Assembly (NCBI RefSeq): GCF_004362525.1
Contig: NZ_SNXS01000001.1
Location: 482,520 to 546,519, forward strand
Origin: Roseateles toxinivorans
GTDB lineage: Bacteria; Pseudomonadota; Gammaproteobacteria; Burkholderiales; Burkholderiaceae_C
Reading direction: 5' to 3'
Length of the DNA: 64,000 bases
Part shown: positions 27,886 through 35,186 of the stretch, piece by piece
Layout of the letters: the number at the start of each line of letters is the position of its first letter
How positions within the stretch are numbered: position 1 is the stretch's first letter
Made by a program: the position numbers and the translations under genes
Notes under the pieces: generated by a model
The model's database searches: none
What the model was told of the DNA's origin: nothing
What the model saw: the letters and a program-made list of their open reading frames with translations, nothing else

Positions 27886-28914
27886 TCAGCCCGGTCGGTG
27901 TTTGAGGTGGGGCTGCAGCGCCTGCAGCAAGGCCGGCTCGAAGGCCGGCTCGGGTTGGAAGTCTAGCGCCACCACCCAGATCCGGGTGGCGCCAACGGCC
28001 TCGGGCCGGATCTTGACTGCGTCTTTCTCGGTCAGCATGACGTCGGCCGTGTCGGCGGGCCAGGGCAGGGTGGCGAAGTCATGGTGGTCGGGCAGGGGCA
28101 GTCGCGTGATGCTCAGCCCTGCATCGACCAGCATGTCGAAGAAGCGCTGCGGCTGGGCCATGCCGGCGGCGGCCAGCAATGGGCGGCCGCGCAGCGCCCC
28201 GAGCAGCTCGGTGCTGGCCGGCCGGCCCTGCCACCAGTCGGTCAGGGACGCGGCACCGGTCAGCCGTCGCCGGCCCAGATAGCCGGCCAGATGGGTGCTC
28301 GGCCGCTCGGCGTTGTAGAGCACCAGCGTATCGGCGGGCAGCAGCGCGGGCGCGGGCTGGCGAAGAGGGCCGGCCGGCAGCAAGCGGCCGTTGCCCAGGC
28401 CGCGTGCGTCGAACACCAGCAGGTTCAATGCACGGGGCAGCGGCAGGTGCTGCAGGCCATCGTCGCTGATGATGAGGTGCAGCCCGCGGTGGGCGGCCAG
28501 CAGCGCTCGCGCCGCGGCCACCCGGCTGCGACCGACCGCCACCGGCGCGCCGCTGCGCTTGTGGATCAGCAGCGGTTCATCGCCGACCTGTGCGGCCGTG
28601 CTCTTCGCATCCAGCACCTGCACGGCGTCCGAGCGCCGGCCATAGCCCCGCGAGATCACCCCCACCCGCAGGCCGCGCTGCTGCAGCAGCTGCAGCAGGG
28701 CCAGCACCGTTGGCGTCTTGCCGGCACCGCCGACGATCAGATTGCCGACCACGATCACCGGCACCGGCAGCACCTGGCGCTTGCGCAGTCCCGCGGCGTA
28801 GAGCCAGCGTTGCAGGCCGCTCAGCGCGGCATAGAGCCACGACAGCGGGCGCAGCGCCAGCTGCAGCGGCCCGCCCACCTGCCAGGACCGCTCGATGCGC
28901 TGGGCCAGGGACAT
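27886..28914 (-). CDS. lpxK: tetraacyldisaccharide 4'-kinase
   Basis: A 342-residue inner-membrane-associated kinase that adds the 4'-phosphate to lipid A. An N-terminal hydrophobic/amphipathic stretch (~15-45, PLSWLYAALSGLQRWLYAAGL) leads to the P-loop VGNLIVGGAGKTPTV (~56-70). Further family blocks are GVISRGYGR and ISDDGLQHL. Starts 13 bp after exbD. Size and motifs are normal. Confidence 0.95.
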   Translation of the reverse strand: MSLAQRIERSWQVGGPLQLALRPLSWLYAALSGLQRWLYAAGLRKRQVLPVPVIVVGNLIVGGAGKTPTVLALLQLLQQRGLRVGVISRGYGRRSDAVQVLDAKSTAAQVGDEPLLIHKRSGAPVAVGRSRVAAARALLAAHRGLHLIISDDGLQHLPLPRALNLLVFDARGLGNGRLLPAGPLRQPAPALLPADTLVLYNAERPSTHLAGYLGRRRLTGAASLTDWWQGRPASTELLGALRGRPLLAAAGMAQPQRFFDMLVDAGLSITRLPLPDHHDFATLPWPADTADVMLTEKDAVKIRPEAVGATRIWVVALDFQPEPAFEPALLQALQPHLKHRPG

Positions 28915-28927
28915 GGGGCGGCGCGCC

Positions 28928-29371
28928 TCAGCGCGAGGGACTGGCGGCCGGGCTGCCGCCGGGGTTGGTCTGGGTGGCGAAGGTCAGCTTGGCCAGGCCG
29001 GCACGGCGGGCGGCGTCCATCACATTGATCACCGACTGGTGGGCGGCGGCGGCGTCGGCCGAGACGATCACGATCGCCTCGGGCGAGCCTTCGCTGGCGG
29101 CGGTCATGGCCTGGGCCAGGATTTCGGGCGAGCGGCCGTCGATCAACTGGCGGTTGACCGAGTAGCGGCCATCGGCCGACACGGCGACGATGACCTCGCG
29201 CGGCCGGTCACGGGCGCGTTCGGCGTCGGCCACCGGCAGGCTGATCTGCAGCTCGGTGAACTTCGAGTAGCTGGTGGACAGCATCAGGAAGATCAGCACC
29301 ACCAGCAGCACATCGATGAAGGGGATCAGGTTGATCTCGGGCTCGTCCCGTTCGTGGCGGCGAAAGCGCAT
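28928..29371 (-). CDS. exbD: ExbD/TolR family biopolymer transport protein
   Basis: A 147-residue ExbD/TolR protein with a short basic start, helix ~16-36 with proton-relay Asp20 (LIPFIDVLLVVLIFLML), and a periplasmic domain. It belongs to the second ExbB/ExbD pair of the window, distinct from the tonB cluster, and lacks any tonB next to it. This copy is the one fixed beside lpxK in Burkholderiales. Gaps of 13 bp on either side show an operon. Confidence 0.93.
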   Translation of the reverse strand: MRFRRHERDEPEINLIPFIDVLLVVLIFLMLSTSYSKFTELQISLPVADAERARDRPREVIVAVSADGRYSVNRQLIDGRSPEILAQAMTAASEGSPEAIVIVSADAAAAHQSVINVMDAARRAGLAKLTFATQTNPGGSPAASPSR

Positions 29372-29384
29372 GGCCGTGCCTCGC

Positions 29385-30068
29385 TTATGCCGTTGTTGCA
29401 GCTGGCACCGCGGGCAGCGGTGCGGCGGCCACCGCCGGCGGTGTGCGCACCGAGAAGCGCATCAGGTGCGGCACCAGGCGCTCGGTGGCCTGCTCCATGT
29501 CCAAGGTGAAGCCGTCCACCAGGCCGCGGAAGTAGCGGTAGAACATCAGCGAGGGGATGGCGATGATCAGGCCGAAAGCGGTGTTGTACAGCGCGATCGA
29601 GATGCCGTGGGCCAGCAGGGCAGGGTTGCCGCCGGTGGGCGACTGCGAGCCGAAGATCTCTATCATGCCCACCACCGTGCCCAGCAGGCCCAGCAAGGGA
29701 GCGGCCGAAGCAATCGTGCCCAGCGCGTTCAGGTAGCGTTCCATCTGGTGCACCGCGGCGCGGCCGGCGGACTCGAACACCTGGCGCAGGCCGTCTTCGC
29801 TGATGCGGGCATCGGCAATCACGGCGCGCAGGCCGGTGGCCATCAACAGGCCCAGCACCGAGTTCTGCGCCAGCTTGTTGACCACGTCGGCCGCGGGCAG
29901 ATTGGCCCGGGTGACCGACATCACCTCGTCCAGCAGCGTGACGGGCGCAATGCGCACGGTGCGCAGGCTGGAAAAGCGTTCGATGATCAGCGTCAGCGCC
30001 ACCACCGAGCACAGAAGCAAGGGCCAGATCGGCCAGCCAGCGGCTTGTATGATCGAAAACAAGGACAT
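29385..30068 (-). CDS. exbB: MotA/TolQ/ExbB proton channel family protein
   Basis: A 227-residue ExbB/TolQ protein without the Ala-rich signal extension of the other copy. Helix 1 (~8-28), then the conserved pair around ASAAPLLGLLGTVVGMIEIF and ALYNTAFGLIIAIPSLMFYRYF. Start at 30068 (MSLFSIIQ) follows CAGGGGG on the minus strand; the frame is open further up, but those residues do not look like the family. First gene of the lpxK-kdsB-adk transcript. Whether it drives TonB, Tol or another partner is open. Confidence 0.92.
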   Translation of the reverse strand: MSLFSIIQAAGWPIWPLLLCSVVALTLIIERFSSLRTVRIAPVTLLDEVMSVTRANLPAADVVNKLAQNSVLGLLMATGLRAVIADARISEDGLRQVFESAGRAAVHQMERYLNALGTIASAAPLLGLLGTVVGMIEIFGSQSPTGGNPALLAHGISIALYNTAFGLIIAIPSLMFYRYFRGLVDGFTLDMEQATERLVPHLMRFSVRTPPAVAAAPLPAVPAATTA

Positions 30069-30436
30069 CCCCCTGATGCAGGTCCGGCAGACCAAGCGCC
30101 TGGCGGCGTGCAGGCTGCTCACCACCCGGGCTCGGGACGCGCGATTATGGCCTGAACCCGGAGCCTTTTCGGCCGTGACCGCCGCCGGACTTGTGCACAG
30201 GGCCCGGACAATCCACCGTGGCTGTGGACAACTTTGTGAACAAGCGGGCTGGAATCCCCGCCAAGCCGCGAAAACACAGGGCTTGCAACAGATTGCTTAA
30301 AAATTGGGCATGAAAAAATCTTTTGAAATCAAGCACATACACCGATATTTCAGGCTTGTGACTGGTATACGGGCCGTCTGGATCGGTGCCGCCGGCGCTG
30401 TGGAGTTTCGGCCCCTGCCTGCCGCTGGAGCGACCC
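30069..30436. other. divergent control region between exbB and xseA
   Basis: No gene is seen. It contains GTATAC with an upstream TG near 30364-30371 as a likely extended -10 for xseA. TAATCG (read on the minus strand near 30145) is a possible -10 for exbB. An A/T-rich patch lies around 30295-30345. TGTGGACAA near 30220 is one base off a DnaA box on the opposite strand and is probably incidental. Confidence 0.4.
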
Positions 30437-31738
30437 ATGGCTGAGGCTTCCGGCCGGGGCCTGCAACGGGTGACCTGGAGTGTCGGCGCGCTGGTGGCGG
30501 CGGTGGCCGACGCGCTGCAGGCGCGCTTCGCCAGCTGCTCCGTCGAGGGTGAGCTGTCCGGCTTCAGCCGGGCCAGCAGCGGCCACTGCTACTTCACCCT
30601 GAAGGACGCCGATGGCGCGGCCGCCCTGGTGCGCTGCGCGATGTTCAAGCGCGCGGCCAGCCTGCTGGACTTTGCCCCGGCCGATGGCCAGCGCGTCGAG
30701 CTGCGCGGGCGCCTGGCGGTCTATGAGCCCCGCGGCGAGCTGCAGCTGGTGGTCGAGGCGATGCGTCGCGCCGGTGCCGGCGCGCTGTATGAGCAATTCC
30801 TGCGCCTGAAGGCCAAGCTGGAGGCGCAGGGCTTGTTCGATGCCAGCGTCAAACGCGCCTTGCCGGCCTTTCCGCAGCGCATCGGCGTGGTCACCTCCCG
30901 GGGCGCGGCGGCGCTGCATGATGTGCTGACGGCGCTGAAACGCCGCGCGCCCCATGTCGAGGTCATCGTCTATCCCAGCCTTGTGCAGGGTGCCGAGGCG
31001 CCAGAGGCGCTGGTGCGGGCGATCCAGACGGCCAATGAGCGTGCCGAGGTGGACGTGCTGATTGTCTGTCGGGGAGGCGGCTCGCTGGAGGACCTGTGGG
31101 CCTTCAACGACGAGCGTGTGGTGCGGGCGATTGCTACCTCGGGCCTGGTGGTTGCCTGCGGCGTTGGCCATGAGACCGACGTCACCCTGGCCGATCTGGC
31201 CGCTGACCTGCGCGCGCCCACGCCCACCGCGGCGGCCGAGCTGGTCTCGCCGTCGCGCCAGGCCAATCTTGACGCACTGGGGGCGCTCGCCGCCGCGCTG
31301 ACCCGTCGCATCGATCAGCGCCTGGAGGCCGCCGCCCAGCGCCTGGACCGTGTGGCCCTGCGCCTTGCCCGGCCGGCCGATGCGCTGGCCAGCCAGCAGC
31401 AGCGGCTGGCCTGGCTGTCGCACCGGCTCAGCGTGGCCGTGCAGCGCAGCCAGACCCGCCAGGCCGAGGTGACCGGCCGCCTGGGTCGGCGCCTGCTGCA
31501 GGCCGGGCCGAAGCGCAGGCTCAGCGCCGAGCTGCATTTGGACGCGCTGGAAGGGCGCTTGCGCAGCCTTGACCCGCGCCAGGTGCTGGCGCGCGGCTTT
31601 GCCTGGCTGGACGACGGCCAGGGCAACCCGCTGAGTTCGGTGGCCCAGCTGCACCAGGGTCAGGACTTGCATGCGGTGTTGGCCGATGGCCAGGCCCAGC
31701 TGCAGGTGCGCTCGGTGCTGCCCGACGCCGCACCCTGA
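30437..31738 (+). CDS. xseA: exodeoxyribonuclease VII large subunit
   Basis: A 433-residue subunit of the single-strand-specific exonuclease made with XseB. An OB-fold lies at ~10-110 ([22 protein letters not shown] is diagnostic). The catalytic domain (~120-320) has [35 protein letters not shown] and [28 protein letters not shown] coiled-coil and a C-terminal segment with [14 protein letters not shown] follow. ATG at 30437 has GGAG at 30427-30430. xseB is not adjacent. Confidence 0.96.
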   Translation: MAEASGRGLQRVTWSVGALVAAVADALQARFASCSVEGELSGFSRASSGHCYFTLKDADGAAALVRCAMFKRAASLLDFAPADGQRVELRGRLAVYEPRGELQLVVEAMRRAGAGALYEQFLRLKAKLEAQGLFDASVKRALPAFPQRIGVVTSRGAAALHDVLTALKRRAPHVEVIVYPSLVQGAEAPEALVRAIQTANERAEVDVLIVCRGGGSLEDLWAFNDERVVRAIATSGLVVACGVGHETDVTLADLAADLRAPTPTAAAELVSPSRQANLDALGALAAALTRRIDQRLEAAAQRLDRVALRLARPADALASQQQRLAWLSHRLSVAVQRSQTRQAEVTGRLGRRLLQAGPKRRLSAELHLDALEGRLRSLDPRQVLARGFAWLDDGQGNPLSSVAQLHQGQDLHAVLADGQAQLQVRSVLPDAAP

Positions 31739-31783
31739 ACAGGGGCTTGCCGGCTTGCCGCCGGCGGGCCATGCGAAGCTGCC

Positions 31784-31789
31784 TACAAT
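31784..31789 (+). promoter_or_regulatory. likely -10 of sodB
   Basis: TACAAT in a suitable position, placing the start of transcription about 40 bases before the sodB ATG. No good -35 is seen at 17 bp. Confidence 0.4.
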
Positions 31790-31836
31790 GCCGCCCAGAC
31801 CTCGTCCCAACTATTCTCACAAGCCAAGGAGCCGAT

Positions 31837-32418
31837 ATGGAACACACCCTGCCCGCACTGCCCTATGCCAAGGATGCGCTCGCCCCTCACTACAGCCAGG
31901 AAACGCTGGAGTTTCACCACGGCAAGCATCACAACGCCTATGTGGTGAACCTGAACAATCTGCAGAAGGGCACCGAGTTCGAGACGATGACCCTGGAAGA
32001 GATCATCAAGAAGTCCAGCGGCGGCATCTACAACAACTCGGCCCAGATCTGGAACCACACCTTCTTCTGGAACTGCATGCAGCCGGCCGGCGGCGGTGCA
32101 CCTAAGGGCGCGCTGGCCGATGCCATCAATGCCAAGTGGGGCAGCTACGACGCGTTCAAGGAGGCCTTCACCAAGAGCGCCGTCGGCAACTTCGGTTCGG
32201 GCTGGACCTGGCTGGTGAAGAAGCCCGATGGCACGGTGGACATCGTCAACACCGGCGCTGCCGGCACCCCGCTGACCACCGCCGACAAGGCGCTGCTGAC
32301 GGTCGACGTCTGGGAACACGCGTACTACATCGACTACCGCAATCTGCGCCCGAAGTTCCTCGAGGTGTTCCTGAACAACCTCGTGAACTGGGACTTTGCC
32401 GAAGCCAACTTCGCTTGA
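31837..32418 (+). CDS. sodB: superoxide dismutase, iron type
   Basis: A 193-residue cytoplasmic dismutase converting superoxide to H2O2 and O2. Metal ligands line up with Fe-SOD: H27 (FHHGKHH), H74 (WNHTFFW), D157 and H161 ([11 protein letters not shown]). Gln70 in NNSAQIWNH is the residue position typical of iron rather than manganese enzymes. ATG at 31837 has AAGGAG at 31827-31832. It follows xseA with its own likely promoter and ends at a strong terminator. Confidence 0.96.
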   Translation: MEHTLPALPYAKDALAPHYSQETLEFHHGKHHNAYVVNLNNLQKGTEFETMTLEEIIKKSSGGIYNNSAQIWNHTFFWNCMQPAGGGAPKGALADAINAKWGSYDAFKEAFTKSAVGNFGSGWTWLVKKPDGTVDIVNTGAAGTPLTTADKALLTVDVWEHAYYIDYRNLRPKFLEVFLNNLVNWDFAEANFA

Positions 32419-32435
32419 GCCTGGTGCACACCGAC

Positions 32436-32461
32436 AAGGCCGGTCACTGACCGGCCTTTTT
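32436..32461 (+). terminator. intrinsic terminator after sodB
   Basis: AAGGCCGGTCA and TGACCGGCCTT around a single C (loop forms from the inner bases), followed by TTT. It ends 5 bp before the response-regulator ATG, so that gene must be expressed by readthrough or from a promoter inside or upstream of the hairpin. Confidence 0.85.
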
Positions 32462-32465
32462 CACG

Positions 32466-33188
32466 ATGCGCATCCTGCTCGTTGAAGACGATCCCGCACT
32501 GAGCCTGGGCCTGGTGCGCGCGCTCGAGCGCGAGGGTTGGCGGGTGGACCTGCTGGCCGATGGCGAGCATGCGGTGGCACCGGGCCTGATCGCCCAGTAC
32601 AACCTGGCCGTGCTGGACCTGGGCCTGCCGCGCATGGACGGCATGAGCGTGCTGCGCCGCTGGCGCTCAGGTGGCGCTACGCTGCCGGTGCTGCTGCTGA
32701 CCGCCCGTGATGAGCTGGCCGACCGCGTGGCCGGGCTCAATGCCGGGGCCGATGACTATCTGGTCAAGCCCTTTGACCTGCCCGAGCTGATCGCGCGGCT
32801 GCGTGCTCTGAAGCGCCGGGTCCACGGCCGCGTCACCGAGACCCTGCAACTGGGCGAGTTGCAGCTCGATGTTGCGCATCGCGAGCTGAGCTATCGCGGC
32901 GCCCCGGTGCGCGTCAGCCCGCGCGAATACGCGCTGACCGAGATGCTGATGCAGCGCGCCGGCAAGGTCGTCAGCAAGGATGCCATCGTCGCCACCCTGT
33001 CGAGCTGGGAGTCGGATTTCAGCGAGAACTCGGTCGAGGTCTATGTGCACAGGCTGCGCAAGCGCTATGCCGAGCTGGGCATCAGCATTCGCACGGTGCG
33101 GGGCTTCGGCTACATGATGGAGCTCAGCGAGCCGGCGGATTCCTCCCACCCGGCCGATCCGCCCGAGCCCACCGACACCTCGTCGTGA
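32466..33188 (+). CDS. OmpR-family response regulator (TctD/QseB-like)
   Basis: A 240-residue regulator. The receiver domain (~1-115) has acidic pocket E7-D8-D9, phospho-acceptor D51 (LAVLDLGLPRMDG), T/A-K switch residues and LVKPFD. The winged-helix domain (~128-222) ends with VYVHRLRKRY and IRTVRGFGYMM. A Ser/Pro/Glu tail follows. It is phosphorylated by the kinase encoded next, whose start overlaps its stop. The family resemblance is to TctD, which controls tricarboxylate uptake, but the target genes cannot be read here. Confidence 0.92.
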   Translation: MRILLVEDDPALSLGLVRALEREGWRVDLLADGEHAVAPGLIAQYNLAVLDLGLPRMDGMSVLRRWRSGGATLPVLLLTARDELADRVAGLNAGADDYLVKPFDLPELIARLRALKRRVHGRVTETLQLGELQLDVAHRELSYRGAPVRVSPREYALTEMLMQRAGKVVSKDAIVATLSSWESDFSENSVEVYVHRLRKRYAELGISIRTVRGFGYMMELSEPADSSHPADPPEPTDTSS

Positions 33189-34609
33189 TGATGGCGCTCG
33201 GCGGCCCGCGACGGCGCAGTCTGCGTCGGCAGTTGCTGGTGCCGCTGGCCTGGGTCTGGTTGCTGGGCATGGGCATGGCCGTGATGGGGGCTTTCTGGCT
33301 GGCCCGCAACAGCGCCAATGCCGCCTTCGACCGCGGCCTGCAGGACGAGGCGGCGGCGCTTGCTGCCCGCATCACCTGGTCCGACCGCGGCCCGTTTCTG
33401 GATCGCACGCGCCAGGCCATGGAGGCGCCCAGCTGGGACGGCGGCGAGCGCAACGGCTTCGTGCTGCTGGCCGCCGATGGCACGGTGCTGGCCGGCGATG
33501 CGCTGGTGCCGGTGCCGCTGCCCGTGCCGACCCTGGCGGGTCCTTCGGCCAGTTTCGAGCGGCCGCTGCTGGTTGATACCAGCCATCAGGGCAAGACGGT
33601 GCGTGCGGCGATGTTCTCCGTGGCCTCGCCGATGCTGGACAGCTCGGTCACCCTGATCGTCGTCGAGACGCCGGACAAGCGCCAGGCGCTGCTGCGAGAC
33701 ATCCTTCTCGCCATGGCCCTGCCGGCGCTGGCCCTGGGCTCGCTGACCTTCATCCTGCTGGCCTGGGGCATCAGCCGCGGCGTGCGGCCGCTGCAAGCCG
33801 TGGCCGCCGAGGTGGCCGGCCGTGGCGAGCGCGACTGGCGGCCCCTGTCCCTGGACCAGGTGCCACTGGAGGCACTGCCGCTGATCGAACGCATCAACAC
33901 CCTGCTCAGCGATGTGCGGGCCTCGGTGTCGGTGCAGCGCCGCTTTGTCGCCGATGCGGCCCACCAACTGCGCACACCGGTGGCCGGCATACGCGTGCTG
34001 ACCCAGGAGCTGCAGCAGGAGCTGGCCAGCTGTGCCAACCAGGCCCATGCGCCAGTGATCAATGCCTTGCTGCTGTCCAGCGACCGGCTCTCGAGGTTGA
34101 TCGGCCAGCTGCTGAGCCTGGTGCGCTCCGAGGCGGCGCTGTCCTTCGAGGGCGAGCAGTCGCTGCAGAACATCGTGCCCCTGGTGCGGGAGGCGGCCGA
34201 GCCGCTGGCGCTGCGTGCCTTGCGCGAGGGGCGCAACCTGGCCCTCGAGGCGCCCGATGACATCGTGCTGGCCCGTGCCCACGGCCTCTGGCTGGGCGAG
34301 GCGCTGGCCAATGTGATCGACAACGCGCTGCGCTATGGCGGACCGAACATCGTCGTGCGCGTGCTGGCCCAGCCGGGCGGGGCCCTGCTCAGTGTCGAGG
34401 ACGACGGGCCGGGCATTGCCGCTGCCGACCTGCCACGCATCTGCGAGCCCTTTTGGCGCGGCGAACGCGCCGACACCCGCACCGACGGCGGCACCGGCCT
34501 GGGCCTGGCCATTGCCCATGATGTGGTGGTGCGCCTGGGCGGGCGGCTGCTGGCAGAGTCGCGGCCGGACTACCCGGGCCTGCGCATCAGCATGGTGCTG
34601 AGCTGCTGA
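33188..34609 (+). CDS. sensor histidine kinase (TctE-like)
   Basis: A ~473-residue inner-membrane kinase. Helix 1 (~15-37), a ~120-residue periplasmic sensor, helix 2 (~175-197), HAMP-like linker, dimerisation box with phospho-His in FVADAAHQLRTPVAG, then ATPase motifs N (ANVIDNALRYG), G1 (VEDDGPGI) and G2 (GGTGLGLAI). The DAAHQLRTP box is the TctE/QseC style. The stop TGA of the regulator overlaps this start (TGATG); GTG at 33185 is one codon earlier in frame. The signal is unknown; a C4/C6 carboxylate is suggested only by family. Confidence 0.92.
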   Translation: MMALGGPRRRSLRRQLLVPLAWVWLLGMGMAVMGAFWLARNSANAAFDRGLQDEAAALAARITWSDRGPFLDRTRQAMEAPSWDGGERNGFVLLAADGTVLAGDALVPVPLPVPTLAGPSASFERPLLVDTSHQGKTVRAAMFSVASPMLDSSVTLIVVETPDKRQALLRDILLAMALPALALGSLTFILLAWGISRGVRPLQAVAAEVAGRGERDWRPLSLDQVPLEALPLIERINTLLSDVRASVSVQRRFVADAAHQLRTPVAGIRVLTQELQQELASCANQAHAPVINALLLSSDRLSRLIGQLLSLVRSEAALSFEGEQSLQNIVPLVREAAEPLALRALREGRNLALEAPDDIVLARAHGLWLGEALANVIDNALRYGGPNIVVRVLAQPGGALLSVEDDGPGIAAADLPRICEPFWRGERADTRTDGGTGLGLAIAHDVVVRLGGRLLAESRPDYPGLRISMVLSC

Positions 34610-34628
34610 CCCGTTGCCTCTCGCGGTC

Positions 34629-35123
34629 TCAGGGCTTGAAGGGCTGGCCGCTGAGCTTGGCCCCGGCCTTGATGCCGCGCTTGTCGAACCAGCGCGAGTT
34701 CATCTCCAGCACGAAGCGCACCGGCTTGGTCGAACAGTGCGAGTCCAGCGTCTGCGGTTTCATCTCGTCGATGTTGACGATGGTGCCGTCATCGGCAACA
34801 AAGGCGATGGCCAGCGGCAGCAGGGTGTTCTTCATCCAGAAGCACTGCTGACCGGCCTGCTCGAACACGAACAGCATGCCCTGGCTGGCGCCCATGCTGC
34901 TGCGGTGCATCAGGCCGATGGTGCGCTCGTCGGGCGTCTGGGCCACCTCGGCGCTGATCTTGTGCATGCCCAGGCTGAGGGTCACGGCCGGCAGCCGCTG
35001 CGGGCCGTCCTGGGCCATGGCCGGTCCGGCCAGCGTCAGCATCGCGCCCAGCAACAGTGCGCTCAGCGATGTCAAGAGCCTTGTACGAAGGTGCGATGGG
35101 GTGAGGGACTTGATATGGATCAT
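34629..35123 (-). CDS. DUF192 family exported protein
   Basis: A 164-residue protein with a signal peptide (cleavage about AMA|QDG near residue 38) and a DUF192 domain marked by ERTIGLMHRSSMGASQGMLFVF, CFWMKNTLLPLAIAFV and VLEMNSRWFDKRGIK. It is a compact beta-barrel family of unknown biochemical role, probably periplasmic here. It converges with the kinase gene. Its start codon lies inside the FNR-type box for ccoI (35110-35123), so FNR binding could repress it. Confidence 0.9.
   Translation of the reverse strand: MIHIKSLTPSHLRTRLLTSLSALLLGAMLTLAGPAMAQDGPQRLPAVTLSLGMHKISAEVAQTPDERTIGLMHRSSMGASQGMLFVFEQAGQQCFWMKNTLLPLAIAFVADDGTIVNIDEMKPQTLDSHCSTKPVRFVLEMNSRWFDKRGIKAGAKLSGQPFKP
35110..35123 (+). 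promoter_or_regulatory. FNR box upstream of ccoI
   Basis: TTGATATGGATCAT matches the FNR consensus TTGAT-N4-ATCAA except for the last base. A -10 (TAGATT, 35146-35151) predicts a start near 35158, putting the box centre at -41.5, the standard class II activation position. The box also covers the start codon of the divergent DUF192 gene. Confidence 0.75.
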
Positions 35124-35145
35124 GTGGGCCGGTGGTAGTCTCCCC

Positions 35146-35151
35146 TAGATT
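35146..35151 (+). promoter_or_regulatory. -10 of ccoI promoter
   Basis: TAGATT with no -35 match, as usual at FNR class II promoters; about 29 bases of leader before the ATG. Confidence 0.5.
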
Positions 35152-35186
35152 ATGGGCGCTGCCTGCTTGCACTGATACGCGCACCG

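Noticed and set aside
30215-30245. TGTGGACAA and nearby TTGTG motifs as an origin-like DnaA cluster
   Set aside because: One imperfect box only, no dnaA/dnaN/parAB neighbours and no AT-rich unwinding array.
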